DNA of 64,000 bases from Tolypothrix sp. FACHB-123 (GCF_014697075.1 NZ_JACJRE010000001.1:124001-188000); one strand, 5' to 3'; numbered from the stretch's first letter, positions 1 to 8,769 are shown. Numbers and translations are program-made. Notes: a model not told the origin generated them from the sequence alone.

Positions 1-1046
1 TACGACCATTTAAATTAGGTATTTGGGACATTACAGCTCGCCTCATTGGATTTTTAATGCCAATTTCTATTTTTGCCCTAGCTATTGTCGGTAAATTATT
101 ACTAGGGATGGATTGGGGGGCGGCTATTTTATTAGGAGCAATTCTCGCACCCACCGACCCGGTTCTCGCTTCCGAAGTCCAATTAACCGATACAAACGAT
201 CAAGATGAGTTGCGCTTTGGTTTAACATCTGAAGGTGGTTTGAATGATGCATTAGCATTTCCCTTTGTTTATTTTGGGATTTATGCCTTAAAAGATAGCA
301 ATTGGGATAATTGGTTAAGAGATTGGTTGTTGGTGGACTTAATTTGGGCGATCGCCACTGGTATAGTAATGGGAATTATTGTGGCTAAAGCTATAGTTTG
401 GTTAGATAAAAAAATCCAAAGGCGACGTGCTGCTGATAATTTGATGGAAGATTTTATTGCTATCAGCATGATTTTTATCACTTATTCACTCACAGAAGTA
501 GTAAATGGTTATGGATTTTTAGCGGTATTTGTTGCTGGGTTAGTTGCACAACACAGTTACCAAGATCCAGAAAAACCACTGGCACAACTTGAATTTATTG
601 AACGACTGGAAAAACTCTTAGAAGTTGGCACAATTTTGTTATTGGGCTCAATATTATTATTTCAGCCAATGCTTAATTATGCACTACAATCTTTAATAGT
701 AATTGTTCTATTATTTGTAGTAATTCGACCTTTAGGTGTGTGGATTAGTACCATAGGTAAACGTCCGCTCAATTCTCCTCACCGCACTATGAATTCTGGA
801 ACGCGCTTGTTAATTGGTTGGTTTGGGATTCGTGGTGTTGGTTCTTTATATTATCTAGCCTATGCATATGGTAATGGCTTAAAAGGCAATGTTGCTGAAC
901 AAATTGCTTGGATAATTTACACTACGATTGTTGTTTCTGTGATTGTGCATGGCATTAGTGCCACACCATTAATGAATTGGTATGAGCGCAATATTGCTCA
1001 AGAGCAAAAACCTCATATTCCAGCGACAATTGATGAATTTGAATAA
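1..1046 (+). CDS. Na+/H+ antiporter, NhaP/CPA1 type (5' end outside window)
   Basis: Inner-membrane cation/proton antiporter that exports Na+ (or K+) in exchange for protons. The reading frame stays open upstream of the first ATG (position 57) to base 3 and encodes plausible family sequence (PFKLGIWDITARL), so the gene starts left of the window. Visible CPA1 signatures are GAILAPTDPVLA, the acidic ion-site region EGGLNDALAFPF and the late helix motif GIRGVGSLYYLAYA. Roughly eight or nine hydrophobic segments remain, followed by a short hydrophilic tail ending in DEFE. The cargo ion cannot be told from sequence. The family call is secure; the subfamily (NhaP versus NhaS) is less so. Confidence 0.9.
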   Translation, partial: RPFKLGIWDITARLIGFLMPISIFALAIVGKLLLGMDWGAAILLGAILAPTDPVLASEVQLTDTNDQDELRFGLTSEGGLNDALAFPFVYFGIYALKDSNWDNWLRDWLLVDLIWAIATGIVMGIIVAKAIVWLDKKIQRRRAADNLMEDFIAISMIFITYSLTEVVNGYGFLAVFVAGLVAQHSYQDPEKPLAQLEFIERLEKLLEVGTILLLGSILLFQPMLNYALQSLIVIVLLFVVIRPLGVWISTIGKRPLNSPHRTMNSGTRLLIGWFGIRGVGSLYYLAYAYGNGLKGNVAEQIAWIIYTTIVVSVIVHGISATPLMNWYERNIAQEQKPHIPATIDEFE

Positions 1047-1216
1047 GGGTATGGGGCATTGGGCATTGGGCATTGAAACAATTTTGGATTTTGGATTTTG
1101 GATTTTAGATTGGAATCCAAAAGACGCTCGCGGACTCGCTAACGCTACGCTAACGCAAATCTAAAATCTAAAATTCCTTTTCCCCCTGTACCCTGCCTGT
1201 TTTTAATTGCAAGTTC
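1047..1216. repeat. Intergenic short tandem repeats
   Basis: The gap between the antiporter and the convergent hybrid kinase holds about three GGGCATT units near 1052-1077. A run of TTTTGGA/TTTTAGA-type heptamers follows at 1082-1112, then a 'ctcgcggactcgctaacg' type motif near 1127-1153. Such heptamer repeats are widespread between genes of heterocystous cyanobacteria. No gene is visible here. Confidence 0.75.
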
Positions 1217-3505
1217 CTAATCCAGCACCTTTTGTAGGGTATTAAGTAAAACTTGGGCAGTAAAGGGTTTGGCTAAGAATTCGCGAATACCTAAGTTCCT
1301 TTTTTGTGCAGGAGATTCATAGGACATAAGTCCACTCATAGCAATAATTTGTACTTGTGGATTCATGCGTTGCAACATAAGTATTGTGCTAGCACCATCC
1401 ATTACTGGCATCATCATATCCATTAATACCAGTTTAATTTCATCCATGTGCTGAGCGTAAAGCGCTAGCGCCCCAATGCCATCGCTAGCAGTAATAATTC
1501 TGTAATTATGGCTTTCTAAAGTAGTTTTTGCAATTTCACAAATTGAGACTTCATCATCAACAACTAAAATTAATTCGCCATTACCATTAGGTAATTCTGT
1601 TTCTGTAACTGAGTTAGTTTCTGAAACTTCTCGACTGGGTAAATAAACTTTAAAACTGCTTCCCTTACCTACTTCACTATACACAGTTATAAAACCACTG
1701 TGGTTTTTAATAATACCCATGACTGTGGAAAGTCCTAAGCCTGTACCTTTACCGATTTCTTTAGTGGTAAAAAATGGGTCAAAAATTCGATCCATGATTT
1801 CTGGTGCAATCCCAGTACCAGTATCCGCAATGGTGATGACAACATAAAAACCTTCTTTGGCATCAACATGCATACTAGCTGCATAATTTTTATCAAGCCA
1901 AAGATTTTCCGCATTAATGTAGAGAGTGCCACCATTTGGCATGGCATCACGAGCATTAACGCATAAGTTCATGAGTACTTGATGTAGTTGAGTAGCATCG
2001 GCAAAAACTGTCCACAGAGTGGGAATAATATCAGTTTTGGTTTCAATAGATTTGGGAAAGGTGCGTTGCGTCACCTGGGCTACATCTAATAGTAAATGTC
2101 GCAATTGAACTATAGAACGACTACCTTCAACTCCCCGTGTAAATGAGAGGATTTGCTGAACTAAATCAGCACCTCGCTTGGCGCTGCTTTCGAGTATATG
2201 CAATAATTGCTGCGTACTTTCATCCAGGTTAGGGAGTTTGATCGGTAGGAGTTGAGCCGTGGCTAAAATTGGCGTGAGGATGTTGTTAAAATCATGGGCG
2301 ATACCGCTGGCTAGAGTCCCCAAACTTTCTAGGCGTTGAGCGCGGAGAAATTGGGCTTCTAGTTGTTTTTTCTGGGTAATATCAGTACTGAGGGTCAAAA
2401 TAGATTTGGGGTTACCAGCTTCATCGCGCATCATTGTCCAACGACTTTCAACGATGATGTTTTTACCATCTTTTGTAACTTGCTGTAACTCACCTTGCCA
2501 TTTACCTTCTGTGGCTAATATTGTTTGTATATCCACAAAAGGTGGTGCAGTTTCCCCAGATTTCAATAAAAGTTTAGCGGCATTTTTACCAAAAACTTCG
2601 GCTGTAGTCCAGCCGTAAAGACGTTCAGCACCTTTATTCCAAAATAAGATATTATTTTCTAGGTCACAAACTGCGATCGCATCAATAGAAATATCTAGTA
2701 GTGCAGCTTGCTCGTAGATTTTCTGTGCTGCTAATTTGCGATCGGTAATGTCTTCAACTGTACCTACATGACCGAGAAAGCGATAGTCTGCGGAATACAT
2801 CGGGCTAGCAAGAGCACGTACCCATCGGACATCGCCTTGGGGAGTGAGAAGTCTGTATTCCTGTACCCAGGTGTTGCGTTCAGATACTGCTCTGTGCCAA
2901 TCTTGAACAACTCCATCTCTATCTTCGGGATGAATCGCTTGAATCCAATTGTAACCCAAACTCTCCTCTTCAGTGAGTCCAGAAATCTTGTACCATAAAG
3001 GATTATTGTATGTACCCTGTCCTTGAGCATCGGTTTGGAAGATAGCCAAAGGTGCTGAAGAGCAAAGTGTGCGGAAACGGTCTTCGCTTTCTTGAAAAGC
3101 CTGTTCTGCACTATGGCGTTTATAGCGTTCTTCCGCCTCCCGCAGCTCCCGTTCTACAGCTGGGACTAAGCGGGTAAGGTTACCCTTGATGAGATAGTCG
3201 TGCGCTCCCGCTTTCATCGCCCCCACGGCAATATCTTCGCCAATTGTGCCGGAGACGATAATAAACGGTAAATCTAGCTTGCGTTTTTGCACAACCTTTA
3301 AGGCATCTAAACCGCTGAAGGCAGGTAGACTATAATCTGCAATCACAATATCCCATAATTCTTGATTGAGTGCTGCTTCCATTCCATCTGCGGTATCAAC
3401 CCTGACATAATGCAAATTGTATCCAGCGCGACGCAATTCCCTAACAAGTAGGAGCGTATCATCTTCTGAATCCTCAACAATCAAAACACGCAGGTGGGGG
3501 AGCAT
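1217..3505 (-). CDS. Hybrid sensor histidine kinase (REC-PAS-PAS-HisKA-HATPase-REC)
   Basis: Soluble 762-residue phosphorelay protein. Domains in order: an N-terminal receiver (residues ~5-122, acceptor Asp57, Lys107), PAS/PAC (~137-260), second PAS/PAC (~262-380), HisKA with phospho-His404 in SGIAHDFNNIL, HATPase with Asn513, DTGTGIAP and GTGLGLS boxes (~500-625), and a C-terminal receiver (~645-762, Asp696 in LMDMMMP, Lys746). No transmembrane segment is seen, so sensing is cytoplasmic. The gene lies 13 bp downstream of the Rcp1-like regulator and is probably the last gene of a three-gene operon with the cyanobacteriochrome kinase. The N-terminal receiver may be a phosphorylation target of that kinase; this is inference. 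The PAS ligands are unknown. Confidence 0.93.
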   Translation of the reverse strand: MLPHLRVLIVEDSEDDTLLLVRELRRAGYNLHYVRVDTADGMEAALNQELWDIVIADYSLPAFSGLDALKVVQKRKLDLPFIIVSGTIGEDIAVGAMKAGAHDYLIKGNLTRLVPAVERELREAEERYKRHSAEQAFQESEDRFRTLCSSAPLAIFQTDAQGQGTYNNPLWYKISGLTEEESLGYNWIQAIHPEDRDGVVQDWHRAVSERNTWVQEYRLLTPQGDVRWVRALASPMYSADYRFLGHVGTVEDITDRKLAAQKIYEQAALLDISIDAIAVCDLENNILFWNKGAERLYGWTTAEVFGKNAAKLLLKSGETAPPFVDIQTILATEGKWQGELQQVTKDGKNIIVESRWTMMRDEAGNPKSILTLSTDITQKKQLEAQFLRAQRLESLGTLASGIAHDFNNILTPILATAQLLPIKLPNLDESTQQLLHILESSAKRGADLVQQILSFTRGVEGSRSIVQLRHLLLDVAQVTQRTFPKSIETKTDIIPTLWTVFADATQLHQVLMNLCVNARDAMPNGGTLYINAENLWLDKNYAASMHVDAKEGFYVVITIADTGTGIAPEIMDRIFDPFFTTKEIGKGTGLGLSTVMGIIKNHSGFITVYSEVGKGSSFKVYLPSREVSETNSVTETELPNGNGELILVVDDEVSICEIAKTTLESHNYRIITASDGIGALALYAQHMDEIKLVLMDMMMPVMDGASTILMLQRMNPQVQIIAMSGLMSYESPAQKRNLGIREFLAKPFTAQVLLNTLQKVLD

Positions 3506-3518
3506 CTTGACTTAGTCT

Positions 3519-3956
3519 CTAAATGGGCGGCGCTTCGTTCATTAGTAACCAGTACATTCCTAGTTGTCGGACTGCTTCCGTAAATTGAATAAAATCTACT
3601 GGTTTGCGGATATAACTGTTGCACCCTAGGCTATAACTATTAATTAAATCTTTTTCTTCACTGGAAGTAGTTAAAACGACTACAGGTAACAAGCTGGTGC
3701 GTTTATCTTCGCGTAAACGACGCAATACTTCTAGACCATCAATCCGGGGTAGCTTGAGATCCAACAAAATTACAGTTGGTTTAATGCTGATATCTCTTTC
3801 AGAGTGAACTCCAGTACCAAATAAATAATCGAGAGCTTCCACACCATCGCGAGCTACGACGATCTCATTACTGATATGATTGCGCCTGAGTGCGCGAATG
3901 GCTAAAGCTTCGTCATCAGGATTGTCTTCTACCAGCAAAATCATTTTATTGGTCAC
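3519..3956 (-). CDS. Single-domain response regulator, Rcp1-like
   Basis: A 145-residue stand-alone receiver with no output domain. It has the acidic pocket (ED at 10-11), acceptor Asp66 in VILLDLKLP, the conserved Thr-Thr near 96-97 and Lys118 in IRKPVDF. The LPRIDGLEVLR stretch and the tail EAVRQLGMYWLLMNE are typical of cyanobacterial Rcp1-type regulators that pair with phytochromes. Its ATG overlaps the stop of the upstream kinase (ATGA, 4 bp), so the two are translationally coupled and very likely a cognate pair. Without an output domain it should act by protein contact or pass phosphate into a relay, possibly to the hybrid kinase encoded next. Confidence 0.92.
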   Translation of the reverse strand: MTNKMILLVEDNPDDEALAIRALRRNHISNEIVVARDGVEALDYLFGTGVHSERDISIKPTVILLDLKLPRIDGLEVLRRLREDKRTSLLPVVVLTTSSEEKDLINSYSLGCNSYIRKPVDFIQFTEAVRQLGMYWLLMNEAPPI

Positions 3957-5383
3957 GCTTGTGCTCCAGCCTCATCTGCTACTAATGTAAAGTAAAAAGT
4001 AGCTCCCTGTTCGACAAATCCTTCTGCCCACACTCGACCGCCATGTCGATGGACAATGCGTTGCACTATAGCTAACCCAATTCCAGTTCCGGGAAATTCA
4101 TCTACTCTATGCAGTCGCTGGAAGGGGCTAAATAGTTTGTTTGTGTAGGCCATATTAAAGCCCGCTCCATCATCGCGCACAAAGTAAACCGGGACGCCAC
4201 TTTCTTGAGGGATTGCACCAAAGTCAATTCTAGCGCGATCGTGTTTGGAAGTAAATTTCCATGCATTATCGAGTAAATTTGTCAATAGCATTTGCAAAAG
4301 TCGGCTATCTCCTTGAGCCGTCAGTCCTGGTTGCACGATTAACTCAACCTGCCTTTCTGGGTGGCTTTCCTGTAACTCTGTGCCAATTCTCCTGGCTAAC
4401 AAACTTATATCTACAGTTTCTAACTGGATATCGCTACGCATCAACCGGGAGAGATTCAGCAGGTCATCAATTAATTGCCCCATGCGTTGCGTAGCTGACC
4501 GGATACGGTGGAGATAGTCTTTTCCTGTATCGTCTAGCTGATCTTGGTAATCTTCTAAAAGTGCCTGACTAAAGCCATCAATACTGCGGAGAGGGGCGCG
4601 TAAATCGTGGGAAACCGAGTAGCTAAAAGCTTCCAATTCTTTATTTACTGCTTGTAATTCAATAATTGCCCGTTGTAAGCCTTGATTGAGGGAAGTAACT
4701 GCTTGTTCAGCCTGCTGGCGTTCTCTTACTTCTGCTTGCACATCAGCTAAAAGTTCGGCGTGTTGCAGCGCTACCGCTAAGTGACTGGCAATTTCTGTAG
4801 CAAATTCAATCTCTGTAGCTTGCCATTCTCGTGGCGCGCGACATTGGTGAATACACAACAATCCCCAAAGATTGTCACCTTGTAACAGCGGTACTACTAA
4901 GTTAGCTCTAATTTGAAATTGCGCTAAAACTTCAACGTGACAATCGCTAAGTCCATAATTATAAATATCTGCAACAGCTTGAATCCGTCCTTGTTGATAC
5001 TGAATTGCAAAGCGATCGCCAAAACAATGATCGTGGATTCTTTGCGCCATAGCTGATGGAAAAGCTGGATCTACATCCTCAGAAACAAATTCGCCATCAT
5101 CCCAATGAGAATCTGGGTAGAAACGAAACATCCCCACTCTGTCTGCGGCTAAGAGTTGGCGGACTTCTGTAGCTGTGGCTTGAAAAATTGTTTCTAGGTC
5201 GATTGGTTGACGCAGACGAGTAATTACACGAAATAATGCTTTTTGTCGCTGGTTCTGAAAATTTGCTTGATTTATTTCTTGCTGTAAATTTTGAATTTCA
5301 TCTCCCAGGATCTGCTGTAGCTGTGCAAATGCGGCTTCATCGCGGCATAAATCCCGCAGTCTTGCTAATCTCTCTGGGTTCAT
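3953..5383 (-). CDS. Cyanobacteriochrome-like sensor histidine kinase (DXCF-type GAF)
   Basis: 476 residues: short coiled N-terminus, GAF (~60-212), coiled linker, HisKA (phospho-His259 in SVSHDLRAPL) and HATPase (Asn373, DDGAGF 404-409, GTGIGLA 432-438). The GAF carries a D-H-C-F motif at 118-121 (Cys120) and a canonical Cys148-His149 pair, 28 residues apart. As I recall, DXCF cyanobacteriochromes such as TePixJ have the same arrangement and spacing. NLVVPLLQGDNLWGLLCIHQC is the conserved C-terminal part of bilin-binding GAFs. The protein is therefore predicted to bind phycocyanobilin or phycoviolobilin and sense blue/green-range light. It is the first gene of a likely operon with the Rcp1-like regulator and hybrid kinase. 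Chromophore binding is inferred; many annotations would say only GAF histidine kinase. Confidence 0.88.
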   Translation of the reverse strand: MNPERLARLRDLCRDEAAFAQLQQILGDEIQNLQQEINQANFQNQRQKALFRVITRLRQPIDLETIFQATATEVRQLLAADRVGMFRFYPDSHWDDGEFVSEDVDPAFPSAMAQRIHDHCFGDRFAIQYQQGRIQAVADIYNYGLSDCHVEVLAQFQIRANLVVPLLQGDNLWGLLCIHQCRAPREWQATEIEFATEIASHLAVALQHAELLADVQAEVRERQQAEQAVTSLNQGLQRAIIELQAVNKELEAFSYSVSHDLRAPLRSIDGFSQALLEDYQDQLDDTGKDYLHRIRSATQRMGQLIDDLLNLSRLMRSDIQLETVDISLLARRIGTELQESHPERQVELIVQPGLTAQGDSRLLQMLLTNLLDNAWKFTSKHDRARIDFGAIPQESGVPVYFVRDDGAGFNMAYTNKLFSPFQRLHRVDEFPGTGIGLAIVQRIVHRHGGRVWAEGFVEQGATFYFTLVADEAGAQA

Positions 5384-5488
5384 GCTTTTTTATTCACTAT
5401 GTGCTGGTAATAATGCGCAGATATTAATGTTAAAAAAAATTAGATATAGATAGTGGTTATTACTCACCTGACTCTGTGTTCTCAGCGT

Positions 5489-5520
5489 CTCTGCGGTTTA
5501 AGAATTATGTAACCGCAGAG
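5489..5520. repeat. Palindromic intergenic repeat (10-bp stem)
   Basis: CTCTGCGGTT at 5489-5498 and its exact complement AACCGCAGAG at 5511-5520 form a hairpin with a 12-nt loop, in the 214-bp gap between the kinase operon and the bilin lyase gene. GC-rich repeat sequence follows (~5521-5583). No T-tract follows on the lyase strand, so it is more likely an interspersed palindrome than a classical terminator. Confidence 0.6.
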
Positions 5521-5597
5521 GCACAGAGGAGCCAGCGTGTTGCGGGGTTTCCCCCCTTATAGTAACTGGCGTGGCACGGAGAGATTCTGTCAAAAAA

Positions 5598-6164
5598 CTA
5601 ACTGGATGCTGCATTAGCTGCTGGTGCAGCCTTCGTATTTGCGGGAGCGCCACCCATGCGAATTTCTGAGGTGAAAGAACTCATGTTATAGCCACCTTGA
5701 TGTTTGATTACACTTACCCGCATCCGTAAGTTAGGGCTAGCAAACCAGAGGCGCTCTTCAGTCCACATGGTTTCCGATTCTACAGTTAATGTTAAAGCTT
5801 CATCACTGCCGATTTTATAGCGTCCAGCAACGGGAGCTTTTTCTGCATTCCCGGTATTCCAAAGTAACTTTCCTTGATTGGGGTTATCTGCATCGGGTAC
5901 GGAAACTAACACAGTAGTTCCACTGTGTTTTTCTTTATCACCTGTCATAGCGCTACCCCCAGTCACTTTGATAGCACAAGCAGCACTACTGGGATTCACT
6001 TCATTTATTTGACACAGTTTAATGACTTCTGGATGATCTGCTGTCAGCATTTCAATGATGATATTTGACTTACCGCTTTGCGATTCCTTAGAAGCCAAAA
6101 TATGGCTGGTACGATGGGAAAACCATTTACCAGCGCTTAACTCAAAAAACTCTTCTATATTCAT
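5598..6164 (-). CDS. cpcS: Phycobilin chromophore lyase, CpcS/CpeS family
   Basis: 188 residues with the family N-terminus [17 protein letters not shown] and later conserved blocks [45 protein letters not shown] and [11 protein letters not shown]-type lyases are lipocalin-like beta-barrels that attach phycocyanobilin to Cys82-equivalent sites of phycobiliprotein subunits in the cytoplasm. The sequence differs from the main CpcS1 type in its middle (~60-75) and has an Ala-rich tail (~175-188), so it may be a paralogue with another substrate. It lies between an NblB-like gene and the cyanobacteriochrome kinase, all on the same strand. The family is secure; the symbol and substrate subunit are uncertain. 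Confidence 0.88.
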   Translation of the reverse strand: MNIEEFFELSAGKWFSHRTSHILASKESQSGKSNIIIEMLTADHPEVIKLCQINEVNPSSAACAIKVTGGSAMTGDKEKHSGTTVLVSVPDADNPNQGKLLWNTGNAEKAPVAGRYKIGSDEALTLTVESETMWTEERLWFASPNLRMRVSVIKHQGGYNMSSFTSEIRMGGAPANTKAAPAANAASS

Positions 6165-6237
6165 GTTTGAAACTCACCTGCATCAAAATGCTGAACATCC
6201 CACTTATTACAAGGTAGCAGGAGGTGTTGCTTTAAAG

Positions 6238-6352
6238 TTAGGGAATGGGGAATAGGGGCTAGGGGCTAGGGTCTAGGGTCTAGAGAAGGGAGACAAGGAG
6301 GACAAATGACAAGTGACGAATGACCACTGACCACTGACCACTGACAACTAAC
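6238..6352. repeat. Intergenic short tandem repeats
   Basis: Between the lyase gene and the HEAT-repeat gene are GGGGCTA/GGGTCTA-type heptamers (about 6250-6285) and then TGACCAC/TGACAAC-type heptamers (about 6305-6350). This is typical cyanobacterial STRR sequence with no gene visible. If transcribed it would sit in the leader between two co-directional genes. Confidence 0.7.
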
Positions 6353-6360
6353 TACCCAAT

Positions 6361-7035
6361 TTAATTGCTGGTGCTTTCTAGCCGTTGCAGGGAAATTCTG
6401 GCGGCTTCAGCGACATGGGGATGGCTATCTTTTTGGAGGTATTTTAAAGCGGAGATACTTTTGGGTGTGGGGAGGTTACCTAAAGCTTCTGCAAGGCGTT
6501 GGCGTACTAGCCAATCTTCGGCTTGGGCAAAGCGGAGGATGAGATCTACAGATTCGATGTCTTTAATTTCTCCTAAAGCGGCGATCGCAGCTTGTTGGAT
6601 GATGACTTCTTGACTATCTAGCGCTTCAATTAAAATGGCATGGGCGCGGGGATCTTGAATATTGCCCAGAGAAACTGCTGCACTAAAGCGGACTAGCCAA
6701 TCAGTATTTTCATAAAATGCCCGTGATAGGACTTCAAAAGCTCGAGGATCGCCTAAATATCCTAAAGCACCAGCAGCGTCGGCTCTAATGCCATAATCTG
6801 GGTCAGTTTCCAAAATTTTGACTAAAAGCGGGTAACTTTCTGGTGTTTGTTTCACTCCCAAGGCGAAAATTGCCATTGAACGCAGTTGCAGAGAATCATC
6901 ATTCAATACCTTTTTAATTAAAGGTAAGGCATCTTCAGAAGGAACATCGCGGAGATTAGCCAAAGCTACCATGCGATCGCGCAAATTGGAACTTTCTAAC
7001 TGAGTAGAAATTTCTTCTAAGGTTAAAGCTGCCAT
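6361..7035 (-). CDS. HEAT-repeat protein, NblB/bilin-lyase-like
   Basis: A 224-residue all-helical protein made of about six HEAT/PBS-lyase repeats. Each repeat has the pattern 'R..A...LG.....A...L...L.D....VR..AA.ALG' (for example GYLGDPRAF, VRFSAAVSLG, AAIAALGEI, VRQRLAEALG). The family includes CpcE/F lyase subunits and NblB, which acts in phycobilisome turnover under nutrient stress. ATG at 7035 is preferred over an upstream GTG at 7044. It is upstream of and co-directional with the CpcS-like lyase, 196 bp apart, which supports a phycobiliprotein role. A single gene rather than an E/F pair and this length favour NblB. The exact role is uncertain. Confidence 0.82.
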   Translation of the reverse strand: MAALTLEEISTQLESSNLRDRMVALANLRDVPSEDALPLIKKVLNDDSLQLRSMAIFALGVKQTPESYPLLVKILETDPDYGIRADAAGALGYLGDPRAFEVLSRAFYENTDWLVRFSAAVSLGNIQDPRAHAILIEALDSQEVIIQQAAIAALGEIKDIESVDLILRFAQAEDWLVRQRLAEALGNLPTPKSISALKYLQKDSHPHVAEAARISLQRLESTSN

Positions 7036-7119
7036 TTTTATCACTTTCTTTACTTATCTTTACTTTATAAAATTTTTTCTCATAAAGGGTAGCTTTTTCT
7101 GGGGCGGTTAACCAGACAA

Positions 7120-7215
7120 GGTTTAGTAGGGCATTGGGCATTGGGCATTGGGCATGGGGCATTGGGCATTAGTCCATAATTTATCTCCTCTGCTCCCTAG
7201 CCCCTAGCCCCTATC
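7120..7215. repeat. Intergenic short tandem repeats
   Basis: GGGCATT units (about six, ~7128-7171) are followed by CCCTAGC/CCCTATC-type units (~7194-7220). They occupy most of the 286-bp gap between the divergent HEAT-repeat and saccharopine-dehydrogenase-like genes, so both promoters must lie close to their starts. Confidence 0.75.
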
Positions 7216-7321
7216 CCCTAACTAGACTACTACCTACCTAACACCCAATGTCTTACTTGTTGCTGATGACAACTAGAACTGAAAATTGATGCAATAAGTC
7301 TAGTTTTGACCAGCAGTAATC

Positions 7322-8458
7322 ATGACAAACCGCGTTTTGATTCTTGGAGGTAGGGGAAGGATTGGTAGCAGTGTTGCTCAGGATCTAGCCACCCACACTC
7401 AGGCAGAAATTACAATTACCGGACGTTCCCCTGTAGCTGAGGGGGATGATGCCAGGTGGCTAAGTAGCAAAAATAACTGGAATTTAGGCACGCAGGTGCA
7501 GTTTTTATTGTTGGACTTGGCGGAAGTTGATAGACTGCAAGAAGCGATCGCTAATTCCGATTTAGTTGTTCACTGTGCTGGGCCTTTTCACTACCGCGAT
7601 ACCAATGTGTTGGAAATCTGTATTGAACAAGGCGTTAATTATCTAGATGTTAGCGACCATCGTTCCTATACTAGTAAGGCTTTAAAGTATCACGAAAAAG
7701 CTGCGGCTGCTAATGTTACAGCAATTATTAATACGGGAATTTTTCCTGGTATTTCTAACAGTATGGTGCGGCAATGCGTCGAGCAATTTGATAAGCCAGA
7801 AAAAATTCATCTCAGTTATTTAGTATCTGGTTCTGGTGGTGCTGGCGTTACCGTTATGCGCACAACTTTTTTGGGTTTACAACATACCTTTGAAGCTTGG
7901 ATAAATGGCAATTGGCAATTAGTTAAACCCTACAGCGACCGAGAAATTATAAATTTCCCCCCTCCCTATGGACGTAGTGGAGTTTATTGGTTTGATATGC
8001 CAGAGACATTCACTATGCCCCATTCGTTTCCCTCCGTTAAAACTGTAATTACAAAATTTGGTTCCATACCCGATTTCTATAATCACCTAACTTGGATAGC
8101 AGCCCACATCTTTCCTAAATGGTTAATGCAACGTCGTAGCACAATTGAATTTTTATCTCATGTCAGTCATTTTATGACAGATGTTACTAATCCTTTTACA
8201 GGAATTGGGGTAGCAGTTCGTGCAGAAGTCACTGGAATAAAAGACGGTAATACAGGTATTTATTGTGCAGATTTAATGTATGAAAATACAGCATTGGCTT
8301 CTGGCTGCGGTACAGGTAGTATTGCACAATTGTTACTTGAAGGTAAATTGAAAAAACCAGGTGTTTTACCTGTAGAGGAGGCGCTACCTACAGATTTATT
8401 TGTACAAACAATGGATAGTCGAGGTATTAAGATTAATCATAATTGGTTAAAGAATTAG
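7322..8458 (+). CDS. Saccharopine dehydrogenase-like NAD(P)-binding oxidoreductase
   Basis: 378 residues with an N-terminal Rossmann fold: dinucleotide loop GGRGRIG at residues 9-15, then the acidic/Arg region TITGRSP and the family block VVHCAGPFHYRDTNVLEICIEQGVNYLDVSDH (in the order shown across residues ~85-116). This matches the saccharopine dehydrogenase NADP-binding family, whose members act on amino acids, enoyl intermediates or lipids. The C-terminal half has hydrophobic stretches (TMPHSF, HIFPKWLMQ) suggesting membrane association. There is no operon partner: the flanks are a repeat region and a MITE-like element. The substrate is unknown; lysine metabolism should not be assumed. Confidence 0.82.
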   Translation: MTNRVLILGGRGRIGSSVAQDLATHTQAEITITGRSPVAEGDDARWLSSKNNWNLGTQVQFLLLDLAEVDRLQEAIANSDLVVHCAGPFHYRDTNVLEICIEQGVNYLDVSDHRSYTSKALKYHEKAAAANVTAIINTGIFPGISNSMVRQCVEQFDKPEKIHLSYLVSGSGGAGVTVMRTTFLGLQHTFEAWINGNWQLVKPYSDREIINFPPPYGRSGVYWFDMPETFTMPHSFPSVKTVITKFGSIPDFYNHLTWIAAHIFPKWLMQRRSTIEFLSHVSHFMTDVTNPFTGIGVAVRAEVTGIKDGNTGIYCADLMYENTALASGCGTGSIAQLLLEGKLKKPGVLPVEEALPTDLFVQTMDSRGIKINHNWLKN

Positions 8459-8472
8459 CAAAAGTTTTTAGG

Positions 8473-8591
8473 TTCGTAGTCAGGATTAAAGTCCTGAATT
8501 AAGTGACTAAAATCCTGACTTCAGGTTTTAAAATATTAATTGGTAGTGAGGACTTTAGTCCTAAAATAAGGACTGAAGTCATTACTACGAA
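8473..8591. mobile_element. MITE-like element, ~119 bp, imperfect terminal inverted repeats
   Basis: Ends TTCGTAGT (8473-8480) and ACTACGAA (8584-8591) are inverted. The complementarity continues imperfectly inward over about 23 bp ('caggattaaagtcct' against 'aggactgaagtcatt'). Internal sub-repeats of AGTCCT/AGGACT type occur near 8490, 8512 and 8549. It encodes nothing. A related fragment ('gaggactaaagttctgac') is visible near 56488-56505. No target-site duplication was established. Confidence 0.6.
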
Positions 8592-8769
8592 ATTTATAAT
8601 CATTGTAGGAGACAAACTAAGCGCTGCTGATATTGTCATTGGAGGGGTGTTATTATGGGCTTTAAAATTGGGGATGCTCAAAGAAAACGATCCTCTTGAC
8701 AGATATATCAAGCACTTGATGGAAAGACCTGCTTTAATGCGTGCTGATGAAAACTTATATACGAGATAA
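8592..8769 (+). pseudogene. Glutathione S-transferase C-terminal remnant
   Basis: In frame and starting just after the MITE-like element, the DNA encodes ~50 residues matching the last helices of GSTs: VGDKLSAADIVIGGVLLWAL, then the region ending YIKHLMERPALMRAD. In intact GSTs the pattern '(G)D.(F/L)SAADI.(I/L)G' carries the N-capping Asp and 'Y..R...RPA..RA' closes the domain. The thioredoxin-like N-terminal domain is absent; its place is taken by the repeat element and unrelated sequence. The open frame continues upstream into the element to an ATG at 8503, but that part is repeat-derived. I judge it a decayed fragment. Confidence 0.7.

Noticed and set aside
8503..8591. N-terminal half of the 88-codon frame before the GST-like tail
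   Set aside because: It is read from the MITE-like element, not from GST sequence, so not called as an intact gene.
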